This document shows positions 17,985 to 27,037 of a stretch of 64,000 bases of DNA, in pieces. This stretch comes from Terriglobia bacterium (GTDB lineage Bacteria; Acidobacteriota; Terriglobia; Terriglobales; Acidobacteriaceae), in NCBI GenBank assembly GCA_021324365.1, contig JAJPJE010000043.1, positions 62,001 to 126,000 on the forward strand, written 5' to 3'. Below the pieces are notes generated by a model that made no database searches, was not told the DNA's origin, and saw only the letters and a list, made by a program, of their open reading frames with translations. Made by a program: the position numbers and the translations under genes. How positions within the stretch are numbered: position 1 is the first letter of the stretch; each line of letters starts with the position of its first letter.

Positions 17985-19674
17985 GACACAATTCGAGCCG
18001 GGATCCCACGATGCGCTCCGATCGACTCTAGGCGGGAGATGGCGGCGTCTTCGTCACAGTCTGAGCGCGAAGCTTATCGCCATGCTCGTCGCGGCGATGG
18101 CGATTACGTTCGCCCTGCTCGGCTATCTCAACATTCGTCTGCATCGCGGTCATCTTGAAGCGGCAACCCTAACGGCGGCGGAGCGAGTCAGCGACACCCT
18201 CCGTCGTACCACCAGCTACGAAATGCTTCGTAACGACCGCGAAGCACTTTACGAAATTATCAAGACTACTGCGGATGAGCCCGAGATCGTAAGCATTCGC
18301 ATCATCAACCAGGAAGGTAGTATTAGCTTTTCCAGCAACGGCGGTGAAGTTGGCACGCACGTTCAGATGGCAACCCAGGCTTGTAACGGTTGTCATGCCG
18401 GACAGAAACCCCTCACAACCCTACAGCGCAACGATCGTTTTCGCATTTATCGATCGGATAAAGGCCGCGTGCTCGGCATCATCACACCCATCGAGAACCG
18501 ACCAGCCTGCAGCAATGCCTCCTGCCATGCGCATCCACCTGAACAGAAAATCCTGGGAGTGCTCGACACCAATCTCTCGCTCCAAAAGGCCGATGAGGGT
18601 TTGGCTCAGAGCACGCGCCGCATGCTCGTCTATACCGCCATCGCTATTGTGCTGGTTGCGTTTTTGACAGGCATTTTCATCTGGGACTACCTCGGAAAGC
18701 CTGTCCGTGAAATCCACGCCGGAACCGAACGGCTCACCGCCGGCGATCTTGGATACCAGATTAAAGTCCACTCGGAAGATGAATTGGGAGAACTCGCCTC
18801 TTCCTTCAATTCCATGAGCCTGCAATTGGAGAAAGCGAACCAGGAAATTACCGCCTGGGCGCGCACACTCGAAGAACGTGTAGACGAGAAGACAGCAGAA
18901 CTCAAGCGTGTGCATGAACACATGCTGCACACTGAGAAGCTGACGTCGCTCGGCAAACTCGCCGCAGTAGTGGCACATGAGATCAATAACCCGCTATCGG
19001 GAATTCTGACCTACGCGAAGCTGCTGAAGAAATGGTTGGAGCGCACACCTGTCGAGGAACCTCGCAAAAAAGAAATGACCGATTGCCTTGTTCTGATCGA
19101 GACCGAGAGCAAGCGCTGCGGAGAACTGGTGAAGAGTCTGCTGACCTTCTCGCGCAACGCTCCTCTGAACATTCAGCGGTCGAATCTGAATTCAGTCCTT
19201 GACCGCTGCGTTCGGCTGGTCCAGCCAAAGGCTGACATGTCCGGCGTCGAGATTCAGACAACAACGGATTCCGACCTTCCTCTGGTGCAGTGCGACCCGG
19301 CCCAGATTGAACAAGTGTTGTTAGCTCTCGTCATGAACGCCTTCGACGCGATGCCACGCGGCGGCAATCTTTGGCTGAAGACCGGAATGAGCGCGGAAGG
19401 CGATTCTGTACAACTACAGGTTCGCGATGATGGCAGCGGCATACCTGAAGAACTCCTGCCCAAGATGTTCGAACCATTCTTCACTACCAAAGGCAGCAAG
19501 GGCGTCGGACTCGGGTTAGCAATCAGCCGCAACATCGTCGATCGCCACAACGGCAAGATTGAAGTCCAATCGAAGCCAGGCCAAGGAACGACTTTCACGA
19601 TTTCTATTCCTGTGGACGCGCAGAAAGCGTCCCCCACGGCCCAGTTTCCCGTAGCTGGCGCCGTATTGAGGTGA
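17971..19674 (+). CDS. Sensor histidine kinase with periplasmic heme c motifs
   Basis: The 567-residue kinase (ATG at 17971, overlapping the NrfD stop by 14 bases) has two membrane helices at about 33-53 and 217-238. The periplasmic domain between them contains CNGCH (138-142) and a CX4CH motif, CSNASCH (180-186). A HAMP domain follows, then HisKA with the phospho-acceptor in VVAHEINNPLSG, and an ATPase domain (DDGSGIPEE, GVGLGLAISRN). The two Cys-His motifs strongly suggest covalent heme c and a redox- or gas-sensing role. The NtrC-type regulator overlaps it by four bases, making a classical NtrB/NtrC-like pair that probably controls this operon or related cytochromes. Confidence 0.9.
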   Translation: MPEIETQFEPGSHDALRSTLGGRWRRLRHSLSAKLIAMLVAAMAITFALLGYLNIRLHRGHLEAATLTAAERVSDTLRRTTSYEMLRNDREALYEIIKTTADEPEIVSIRIINQEGSISFSSNGGEVGTHVQMATQACNGCHAGQKPLTTLQRNDRFRIYRSDKGRVLGIITPIENRPACSNASCHAHPPEQKILGVLDTNLSLQKADEGLAQSTRRMLVYTAIAIVLVAFLTGIFIWDYLGKPVREIHAGTERLTAGDLGYQIKVHSEDELGELASSFNSMSLQLEKANQEITAWARTLEERVDEKTAELKRVHEHMLHTEKLTSLGKLAAVVAHEINNPLSGILTYAKLLKKWLERTPVEEPRKKEMTDCLVLIETESKRCGELVKSLLTFSRNAPLNIQRSNLNSVLDRCVRLVQPKADMSGVEIQTTTDSDLPLVQCDPAQIEQVLLALVMNAFDAMPRGGNLWLKTGMSAEGDSVQLQVRDDGSGIPEELLPKMFEPFFTTKGSKGVGLGLAISRNIVDRHNGKIEVQSKPGQGTTFTISIPVDAQKASPTAQFPVAGAVLR

Positions 19675-21059
19675 GTACAGTGGATAAGGGCAAACTGCTG
19701 ATCGTCGACGATGAGTTGAGCGTAAGAGACTCTCTTTGTAAATGGTTCCAGGAAGAAGGCTACGAAGTTGCCACGGCTGAGGATGCAAGCCAGGCTCTCA
19801 CCCGTCTGGCCCAGAATACATACGACGTTGCTTTACTTGACATTAAAATGCCGGGCACCGACGGCATCGAACTGCAGGCGAAGCTCCGCGAAATCGATCC
19901 CAAGCTCATCACCATCATGATGACCGGCTATGCCTCCGTCGATACTGCGGTCCAGGCTCTAAAGAACGGCGCATATGATTACGTCACCAAGCCGCTAGAT
20001 CCCGATGAGATTGCTCACACCGTCAAGAAAGCTATCTCTCACCGCCACACCGAAGAGGAGAATCAGCGCCTGCGTGAAACAGTCGCCGAAGTCACGCATC
20101 CCGATCTCGTCGGCCAGAGCGCGGCCATGAAGAAGATCTTCGATGCCATTGAGACCGTCGGCCCCACTGACGCAACCGTCCTTATTAACGGCGAAAGCGG
20201 TACAGGTAAGGAACTGGTCGCGCGCGCGATTCACGCCGCCAGCCAGCGCCGCTTCCACCCTCTCGTGACCATTCACTGCGGTGCACTGACGGAAACTCTT
20301 CTCGAGAGCGAACTCTTTGGTCACGAAAAGGGTGCTTTCACCGGGGCCCAGTATCGCAAGAAGGGCAAATTCGAGATTGCCGAGGGTGGAACGGTATTCC
20401 TCGATGAGATCGGGGACATCAGTTTGAAAACGCAAACTGATCTGCTCCGGGTTCTGCAGGAGCGCGAGATTGTCCGCGTCGGAGGAAATCAGCAGATACA
20501 TGTTGACTTTCGCTGTATTGCCGCCACCAACAAAGACTTGGAGAAGCTGATCGAAGAAGGCCAGTTCCGCCCCGATCTCTTTTATCGGCTGAACGTCTTC
20601 CGCATCGAACTCCCACCCCTGCGCGAGCGTCGCGAAGACATTCCCTCCCTTGTCGATCACTTTGTGCGCAAGTTCTCTCTGCAGATGAATAAGAAAATCA
20701 CGCGCGTAGCCCCGGCCGCCATGTACCAGCTCCAGCAATATCAGTGGCCTGGCAATATCCGTGAACTGGAAAACGCTGTTGAACGTGCCATGGTGGTTGC
20801 ACAGGAGCCGGAATTGCGCGAAACCGACTTCATCCTGAAATCACGCAACGGAACCATAGCACCCGGCGCATCCGCAACTTCCGCACCTGAAGCCCGAACT
20901 CTGGAAGAGATTGAAAAGAATCACATCCTCCGCGTGCTGGAAGACTGTGGCTGGAACCAGACGCGTACCGCTGAGATGCTGGATATTGATCGCGTTACTT
21001 TGCACAACAAGTTGAAGAAGTATGGCTGGAGCCGCAATACCGTTGTCGAGAGCAAATGA
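19671..21059 (+). CDS. NtrC-family sigma-54-dependent response regulator (partner of heme kinase)
   Basis: The 462-residue regulator has a receiver domain (LLIVDDE, acceptor Asp in VALLDIKMPG, Lys in VTKPLD), an AAA+ domain with Walker A GESGTGKE, an intact GAFTGA sigma-54 contact loop, and GGTVFLDEIGD. A C-terminal Fis-type helix-turn-helix follows (WNQTRTAEMLDIDRVTLHNK). The start is GTG at 19671, within a GTGA overlap with the kinase stop. It should activate sigma-54 promoters when phosphorylated by the heme kinase. I found no clear -24/-12 promoter in the operon leader, so the targets may lie elsewhere. Confidence 0.94.
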   Translation: MSTVDKGKLLIVDDELSVRDSLCKWFQEEGYEVATAEDASQALTRLAQNTYDVALLDIKMPGTDGIELQAKLREIDPKLITIMMTGYASVDTAVQALKNGAYDYVTKPLDPDEIAHTVKKAISHRHTEEENQRLRETVAEVTHPDLVGQSAAMKKIFDAIETVGPTDATVLINGESGTGKELVARAIHAASQRRFHPLVTIHCGALTETLLESELFGHEKGAFTGAQYRKKGKFEIAEGGTVFLDEIGDISLKTQTDLLRVLQEREIVRVGGNQQIHVDFRCIAATNKDLEKLIEEGQFRPDLFYRLNVFRIELPPLRERREDIPSLVDHFVRKFSLQMNKKITRVAPAAMYQLQQYQWPGNIRELENAVERAMVVAQEPELRETDFILKSRNGTIAPGASATSAPEARTLEEIEKNHILRVLEDCGWNQTRTAEMLDIDRVTLHNKLKKYGWSRNTVVESK

Positions 21060-21598
21060 GGCGCTTGCAAGTGCTTGCGATTGGAGATGTGGACAGCCGA
21101 ACGCTGGAAGCCATGGCCGTCCAGTTGGCGGATCACTTCGCCCTGCCCTGTGAGGTAATGCCCAACTCCATCGATCCTCAGTTTGCGTTCCATCCCGAGC
21201 GCGGCCAGTATCACTCCAGCGAAATACTTGCCGAAATTCGGAAATTTGTTGGACCGAGTTGCTGGCGCCTTCTGGGCGTCGCCAATGTCGATCTCTACAT
21301 TCCTATCCTCACCTTTGTCTTCGGCGAAGCGCAGATGGGTGGCCCGGCAGCAGTCATTTCAACGTATCGCTTACGACAGGAATTCTACGGCTTGCCGAAG
21401 GACGTGAACCTGTTCTACGGCCGCATGCTGAAAGAAGCCGTTCATGAACTTGGTCATACGCTGCACCTGTCTCATTGCGATGACTACTACTGCGCCATGG
21501 CATCGTCGCATTCGGTGGAATGGATCGATCTGAAGGAAAACGCATTTTGCCGCGACTGTGCGAATCGCGTCCTCGCCGAGCTTTCGGAGAAGAGATGA
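21056..21598 (+). CDS. amzA: Archaemetzincin-like metalloprotease (peptidase family M54)
   Basis: The 180-residue protein carries the extended zinc motif HELGHTLHLSHC, followed by CDDYYCAM and two further Cys in FCRDC. This is the archaemetzincin layout (HExxHxxGxxH plus a C-terminal four-Cys site). The N-terminal half matches the family's LVPVGDVD-like start, here LQVLAIGDVDSRTLE. Bacterial members are rare and their substrate is unknown. The ATG overlaps the regulator stop (ATGA), so it is translationally coupled to the two-component genes, which hints at a regulatory or maturation role in this system. Confidence 0.85.
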   Translation: MRRLQVLAIGDVDSRTLEAMAVQLADHFALPCEVMPNSIDPQFAFHPERGQYHSSEILAEIRKFVGPSCWRLLGVANVDLYIPILTFVFGEAQMGGPAAVISTYRLRQEFYGLPKDVNLFYGRMLKEAVHELGHTLHLSHCDDYYCAMASSHSVEWIDLKENAFCRDCANRVLAELSEKR

Positions 21599-21606
21599 GC
21601 TAGACC

Positions 21607-22701
21607 ATGCAAGCAAACACATCTCGAACAGGACGCGATGAGCACTATTACTTTCGCGTGTGGATGATCACCACGGCCACTGCGGCGGGTATTTTCTTGG
21701 TTCCGTTCGTTCTCTTCTGCGCCATCACCAATGTTGAGTCGCAGGCTCTACGCCTCATTCTGGAATGGGGTATTCCGTGCGCGCTGCTCGGCTTAGCTAT
21801 GGCAGCCATTGCTGCCTTTTATGCTGTCCGCTTTCTGAAACGAACTACAGACGAACTGGCGAAGGCGCTGGATATTGCTCATATTCGCGAAAGCGAACGT
21901 GACGTCGCCCAACAGGAGCTCGTCCGCAAGCTCATGGAGGAACGCGAACTGGAGCGCGAGAAGATGCAGTTCGAGGCACAACTCGCGGAATACGAGAAGT
22001 ACGCGACTCTGGCGCAGCTGTCGCTCGGCGCGGCGCACGAGATCAACAATCCTTTGCTCGGCATTCTCTCGCACCTCGAATTGGAGCTAAAGGAGGCGAC
22101 TTCCGACGACGCTCGCATTGAGATCCAGCAGTGCATCGAAGGCACAAAGCGCATTTCTCATACCATCCGTGGTCTGCTGAATTACACTCGCCCAGGTCCG
22201 TTGCTTCTGACAAAGATCAACCTGGACCGCATCGTGAACGACACCTTGGGCTTTCTGAGCCATCAACCGATGTTCCGCAATATCAGGCTGGAAAAACGGA
22301 TTCTGGCAGATCTGCCCGACTTCAACGCCGACGCAAACCAACTGTCACAAATCCTTATGAACCTGCTGCTGAATGCTGCCGAAGCGGCATCGGACGGTGG
22401 CTCCATCACGGTTTCTGCAAAGAAAGCCGACAAAACTGACACTGTGGAGATCAGCATCGCCGACACTGGGTGCGGTATCCCTCCCGACATCCTGCCGCAT
22501 GTGTTTGAGCCTTTCTTCACCACGAAGCACGGCAAAGGTACGGGACTCGGATTAAGCATCAGCCAATCTTATGTCCGAACCCATGGCGGTGAGATTTCCA
22601 TCAGCAGCACGCCATCTCAGGGCACAACCGTGCGCTTCACCCTGCCAGTTGCGCGAGAGAGTGTAATCCTCCGAGAAGACGGCGACGAAGTGGTTGTCTA
22701 G
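21607..22701 (+). CDS. Membrane sensor histidine kinase (second pair)
   Basis: This 364-residue kinase has two N-terminal membrane helices with almost no periplasmic domain, then a coiled-coil segment (roughly residues 78-125, rich in Arg and Glu). HisKA follows with GAAHEINNPLLG, then an HATPase domain with ADTGCGIPPD and GLGLSISQSY. Without an extracytoplasmic input domain, it may sense a membrane partner such as NrfD or the GcvH-like protein, or a cytosolic signal. It sits directly after the archaemetzincin gene and six bases before its cognate regulator gene. Confidence 0.92.
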   Translation: MQANTSRTGRDEHYYFRVWMITTATAAGIFLVPFVLFCAITNVESQALRLILEWGIPCALLGLAMAAIAAFYAVRFLKRTTDELAKALDIAHIRESERDVAQQELVRKLMEERELEREKMQFEAQLAEYEKYATLAQLSLGAAHEINNPLLGILSHLELELKEATSDDARIEIQQCIEGTKRISHTIRGLLNYTRPGPLLLTKINLDRIVNDTLGFLSHQPMFRNIRLEKRILADLPDFNADANQLSQILMNLLLNAAEAASDGGSITVSAKKADKTDTVEISIADTGCGIPPDILPHVFEPFFTTKHGKGTGLGLSISQSYVRTHGGEISISSTPSQGTTVRFTLPVARESVILREDGDEVVV

Positions 22702-22707
22702 CTCACT

Positions 22708-24093
22708 ATGGCATATTCGATCCTTGTTATCGACGACGAATCCCTGACGCTGCGCACCATCAGCCGCGCTCTGCGGGACGAAGGCTTCGACGTCTTCGTT
22801 GCCATGAACGGCGAAGACGGACTCCGCGCGCTTGCGGAGGAAAAGCCCGATCTCGCATTGGTCGACGTTGTGCTCCCTGGAATTGACGGCATCGAGGTTC
22901 TGCGCCAGATCAAAAAGCAATCGCCCACCACCATTGTTGTAATGATGAGTGCCTTCAAGGTCGTTGATCGAGCGGTCGAATCAATGAAGCTCGGAGCCTA
23001 CGACTATCTTACGAAGCCGTTTCACCTCTCTGATATGGCCAACACCATCCGCCGCGCCAGCGAGATGCTGGACTTGCGTATCCGCGTGCGGGATTCGGTG
23101 GAAACTGCAAAAGGACGCTATGACTTCGGGCGCGTTGTCACTAAGAATGCCAAAGTCGCGGACATGCTGGAGATTGCGCGCAAAGCCTCGGAATCTGATC
23201 GTACGACAATCCTGATTCAAGGCGAGAGCGGGACCGGTAAAGGCGTGCTCGCCCGCGCGATTCACTACGGCAGCCCTAGAGCCTCCATGGCTCTCATCGA
23301 ACTGAACTGCGCCGCGCTGCCCGACGCGCTGCTCGAAAGCGAAATGTTCGGATTCGAGCCTGGCGCATTTACCGATGCGCGTCGCCGCAAAGAAGGTCTC
23401 ATCGAGAGGGCGCATAACGGCACCCTCTTTCTTGATGAGGTTGGCAACATGTCCGCCAACGTTCAGGCGAAGCTGCTGCGCGTGCTCGAAGAAGGATCGT
23501 TCATGCGGTTGGGCGGCACTAAGCCAATCAAAGTAGACGTGCGGATCATCACCGCGACCAATGCCAATTTGAAAGAAGAGGTTGCGCAAGGCCGGTTCCG
23601 CGAAGATCTCTACTATCGCCTCAATGTTGTACCGCTATACATTCCGCCTCTGCGCGATCGCAAAGAAGACATCATGCCGCTCGCGCTCGACCTCCTGCAG
23701 CGGTACAACCTCGAACTGAAGAAGAACTTCAGCGGCTTCACGCCTGCAGCCGCCGAGTTGATGGTGAATTATCCCTGGCCGGGAAACATCCGTGAGTTGA
23801 AGAACGTTATCGAGCGCACCATGATTCTCTCTCGCGAAGGCGACATCGACGCGGCTTTTCTTCCTGAGGAAATCCGTGACTACATCCCTGAGGTCGTAGA
23901 AGAAGAATCCCCGTCTCACATGGACGTCTCACCGACAGGCGACCAGTTCGTGAGCCTCCGCGAGTTAGAGGAACGTTACATTCACGAAGTCCTCACTGCC
24001 ACCGGCAACAACAAGGCCCAGACCGCGCGCATCCTAGGCATCCACCCAACCTCACTTATGCGCCGCCTGAAAAAAGAATCTGGAGGGGAGTAA
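22708..24093 (+). CDS. NtrC-type response regulator with altered sigma-54 contact loop
   Basis: The 461-residue protein has a receiver (LVIDDE; acceptor in LALVDVVLPG; Lys in LTKPFH), an AAA+ domain with Walker A GESGTGKG, FLDEVGNM, and a Fis-type C-terminal helix-turn-helix (NNKAQTARILGIHPTSLMRR). The sigma-54 contact loop reads GAFTDA instead of GAFTGA, a substitution known in a subset of NtrC-like proteins. It may still contact sigma-54 weakly or work by another route. It is the likely partner of the kinase at 21607. Confidence 0.9.
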   Translation: MAYSILVIDDESLTLRTISRALRDEGFDVFVAMNGEDGLRALAEEKPDLALVDVVLPGIDGIEVLRQIKKQSPTTIVVMMSAFKVVDRAVESMKLGAYDYLTKPFHLSDMANTIRRASEMLDLRIRVRDSVETAKGRYDFGRVVTKNAKVADMLEIARKASESDRTTILIQGESGTGKGVLARAIHYGSPRASMALIELNCAALPDALLESEMFGFEPGAFTDARRRKEGLIERAHNGTLFLDEVGNMSANVQAKLLRVLEEGSFMRLGGTKPIKVDVRIITATNANLKEEVAQGRFREDLYYRLNVVPLYIPPLRDRKEDIMPLALDLLQRYNLELKKNFSGFTPAAAELMVNYPWPGNIRELKNVIERTMILSREGDIDAAFLPEEIRDYIPEVVEEESPSHMDVSPTGDQFVSLRELEERYIHEVLTATGNNKAQTARILGIHPTSLMRRLKKESGGE

Positions 24094-24337
24094 GAAGTAC
24101 CATTTCTGACCCTTCGTGTCCTTCGTGGTAATTTCTTCGATTCTCACCTCTCCGGTGAAAGTGCACTCCTGCAAAATGCTCCCCTCCCCTGCGAAACGCA
24201 GCAGCCATTTGTGATCTCACACCTCCCGTTTTGGGCAACTCCTTTCTTTTCAATTGCGCATCAATCGTGCCACTTTTGCCCTCCGCGTGCACAACTCCAG
24301 ATGTTCTGTTTGACGAGCCGGCTGCTAGGAGGGCGTC

Positions 24338-25006
24338 ATGTCCATACTGTTCGTACTGCTTACATTTCTCATCATCATCAGCATTAGCTATTTCATGCGG
24401 CACGGGCAGTTACCGCTTGAAGAAGCCGAGCACGCGAAAACCTCCCTGCCGGCCATGAATCCGGTCATGATTCGCGAATCCGGATTCGAAGTTCCCAAGG
24501 GTTTCTGCTTCCACCCCGGCCACACGTGGGCATGTGACGAAGGCCGCCAGAACGCTCGCATGGGGATCGACAGCTTCGCTGCCAGCCTCTTCGGAAGGAT
24601 CGACAAAATCGAAGTCGCCGGTCTGAATCGCTGGGTGCGTCAGGGTCAGAAGCTTTGCACTATCACTCGCGACGGTGTCACCGCCGAATTCCTTTCGCCA
24701 GTCGAGGGCGTAGTCGTTGCGGTGAACCATGATGCCCTGCGCGATCCGAGTCTCGTAACCAAAGACCCCTATAACAGCGGCTGGATCTGTGTCATCAAAG
24801 CCCCGGAAATGGAAGTCAACCTGAAGAACCTCCTCCAGGGCGGAATGATTTCTACCTGGATGCAGAACTCCGTGCGACGTCTGCAGAGCTATGCCGCTCC
24901 TCTCGGCGCGGCAACTGCCGATGGAGGTCTCCCAGTCGAAGGTCTCTTGGCAAAGCTGGAGCCAAGTGTTCAGCGGTCTCTGGTTCGTGAATTCTTCCTT
25001 AACTGA
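24338..25006 (+). CDS. Membrane-anchored GcvH-like protein lacking the lipoyl lysine
   Basis: The 222-residue protein starts with one membrane helix (ILFVLLTFLIIISISYF). A glycine-cleavage H-protein-like domain follows: GHTWACDEGRQNARMGID, FGRIDKIEV, FLSPVEGVVVAVN, DPYNSGWICVIK. In true GcvH the segment before the SPVSG turn carries the lipoylated Lys (ESVKA); here it reads RDGVTA, with no Lys. It therefore cannot be a lipoyl carrier in the usual way and is more likely a structural or assembly part of the ferredoxin/NrfD complex whose genes follow. GGAGG precedes the next gene, and the genes are co-oriented. Confidence 0.8.
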   Translation: MSILFVLLTFLIIISISYFMRHGQLPLEEAEHAKTSLPAMNPVMIRESGFEVPKGFCFHPGHTWACDEGRQNARMGIDSFAASLFGRIDKIEVAGLNRWVRQGQKLCTITRDGVTAEFLSPVEGVVVAVNHDALRDPSLVTKDPYNSGWICVIKAPEMEVNLKNLLQGGMISTWMQNSVRRLQSYAAPLGAATADGGLPVEGLLAKLEPSVQRSLVREFFLN

Positions 25007-25039
25007 CCTTGAGCAGCATGGAAATGTAGGAGGCTTACT

Positions 25040-25804
25040 ATGGCAGAAAATAAGAAGGCGCTGCTCATCGACATCACCAAGTGCATTGGATGCCACTCGT
25101 GCGAGGTAGCGTGTAAGGCGGCGCATGAACTGCCCGGAGATCCCGAACCGAATCTTTCGGAGACCGCATTTACGACGGTTCAAGAGCACGCAGGCAAGAA
25201 CATCCGACGGCTCTGTATGCATTGCGAAGAACCTGCCTGCGCTTCGGCATGTCTGGTTGGTGCCCTGAAAAAGACTTCATATGGACCCGTAGCGTACGAC
25301 AAGACCAAGTGCATTGGTTGCCGGTATTGCATGATTGCTTGCCCGAATAGTGTTCCCAAATACGAATGGAGCAAGTTGGTCCCTTACGTGAAGAAATGCG
25401 ACATGTGCGTCAACCGAGTCGTGCAGGGGCAGCCCACCGCTTGCGCCGAAGCATGTCCCACCGGCGCGACCATGTTCGGAGGCCGCGATCAACTCCTCCG
25501 CGAAGCGCGCCGTCGTCTCGACAACGATTCCAGCTACGTGCAACACATCTATGGAGAGCGTGAATTCGGCGGCACTTCTGTGTTCTTTATTTCTGATGTG
25601 CCCTTCGAGAATCTCGGTTTCACCGTAGCCCCCGCGGAAGAACCGTTACCACAACTGACACAAGCCGCCCTTGGCGAAGTTCCAACTGTCGTTCTCGTCG
25701 GTGGCAGCCTCCTCGCCGGCCTCTACTGGATCACACAGCGTCGTCGTGAAGTAGCGCTCGCTGAAGCCGCGGAAAAAGCTTCGCGCAAAGAAGAAAGGAA
25801 CTGA
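25040..25804 (+). CDS. HybA/DmsB-like four-cluster ferredoxin subunit (module 2)
   Basis: This 254-residue paralogue of the gene at 16045 has the same four Cys clusters (CIGCHSCEVAC, CMHCEEPACASAC, CIGCRYCMIAC, CDMC with CAEACPTGA) and a C-terminal hydrophobic segment (VVLVGGSLLAGLYWI). GGAGG lies just before the ATG. It is followed after two bases by its NrfD partner. The two modules are clearly homologous, so the locus arose by duplication of a ferredoxin-NrfD pair or by joining two related operons. Confidence 0.9.
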   Translation: MAENKKALLIDITKCIGCHSCEVACKAAHELPGDPEPNLSETAFTTVQEHAGKNIRRLCMHCEEPACASACLVGALKKTSYGPVAYDKTKCIGCRYCMIACPNSVPKYEWSKLVPYVKKCDMCVNRVVQGQPTACAEACPTGATMFGGRDQLLREARRRLDNDSSYVQHIYGEREFGGTSVFFISDVPFENLGFTVAPAEEPLPQLTQAALGEVPTVVLVGGSLLAGLYWITQRRREVALAEAAEKASRKEERN

Positions 25805-25806
25805 GT

Positions 25807-26988
25807 ATGCCTGACGACAAGAAACCATTAATCACTCCGTGGCGCGTCATCCTGGCTATCATCTTTGCCGCGGGCCTCTACGCAACCTATCTTCGCTTCG
25901 CCGTGGGCTGGAGCGCTGCAACGAACATGTCCGACGCACAACCCTGGGGCATCTGGGTGGGATTGGCAACACTCTGCGGAGTCGGCCTCTCCGCCGGAGG
26001 TTTCGCCACCGCGGCTGCCGTCTATCTGCTCGGCATGGAGCGCTACCGCCCCATCTGTCGTACTGCAATCATCATCGCATTCTTGGGCTACGGATCAGTC
26101 TGTGTCGGCTACGCCTATGAACTCGGCTTGCCTTGGCGCTTCTGGCATCCGGTCGTCTACTGGAACCGCCACTCGGTGCTGTTCGAAGTCTGCTGGTGCA
26201 TCATCATGTACACCACCGTGCTGGCAATCGAGTTCTCCCCGGCATTGGTTGAGAAGCTGCCATGGAAGAGTCTCCGCGAGTGGTACCTGCACTGGCATCA
26301 CCGCATCGTGATTGCCTTCGTGCTTGCGGGCGTGCTGCTCTCCTCTCTGCACCAGTCATTCCTCGGCGGACTCTTCATCATCACTAAGGGCAAAGAATAT
26401 CCGCTGTGGTACAGCACTCATCTCACTACCCTGTTCTATCTCTCCGCGATCCCGGCTGGATTGGCGATGATCGTCATCGCACTGTATCTATCTGTCCGCT
26501 CTCTCAACGTAAAGATCGATCCGGAAATACTGCGCGAACTTAGCGCAGTACTGGTTCCGCTGCTGGCGATCTTCGCAATTTTCCGTGGAGTCGACCTGGC
26601 TCACGAGGGAGGTCTTGGATACCTCTTCCGTTGGCGCTCTGAAACCGGATACTTCTGGCTGGAAATGGCGCTCTTCGTGTTCATTCCTATCGTGCTTCTC
26701 AATCTGGAGCGCATACGCAACAGCCCCGTCGCCCTGTATTGGACCAGCGCTATCGTGGTCATGGGCTTCATTGCGAATCGTATCAACGTCTCCATTACTG
26801 GCCTGGAGCGCGCTACTCATGCCGGTTACACGCCCAAGTGGTCGGAACTAGCGATTACAGTCATGCTCATGACCTGCGCTGTCCTCGCATTTCGGTATGC
26901 GGTGCTTTATCTCGACATTCTGCCGCGTAGCCTAGCCGAAAAACGAGCCAAGTGGCTGGCCAATGCTGGAGTCGTTGCCAATGCGTGA
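25807..26988 (+). CDS. NrfD/HybB-like quinone-interacting membrane subunit (module 2)
   Basis: The 393-residue polytopic protein has the NrfD family pattern: GWSAATNMSDAQPWGIWVG, ELGLPWRFWHPVV, LLSSLHQSFLGGLFII. About ten helices are visible. It pairs with the module 2 ferredoxin (two bases apart) and is similar along its length to the module 1 NrfD at 16815. A strong hairpin follows 50 bases downstream and probably ends the operon. Confidence 0.9.
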   Translation: MPDDKKPLITPWRVILAIIFAAGLYATYLRFAVGWSAATNMSDAQPWGIWVGLATLCGVGLSAGGFATAAAVYLLGMERYRPICRTAIIIAFLGYGSVCVGYAYELGLPWRFWHPVVYWNRHSVLFEVCWCIIMYTTVLAIEFSPALVEKLPWKSLREWYLHWHHRIVIAFVLAGVLLSSLHQSFLGGLFIITKGKEYPLWYSTHLTTLFYLSAIPAGLAMIVIALYLSVRSLNVKIDPEILRELSAVLVPLLAIFAIFRGVDLAHEGGLGYLFRWRSETGYFWLEMALFVFIPIVLLNLERIRNSPVALYWTSAIVVMGFIANRINVSITGLERATHAGYTPKWSELAITVMLMTCAVLAFRYAVLYLDILPRSLAEKRAKWLANAGVVANA

Positions 26989-27037
26989 TTTTCGCGGAGG
27001 GCCCGTCTGGCTCCATTGAGCCTCGGGCTTGCGGAGA

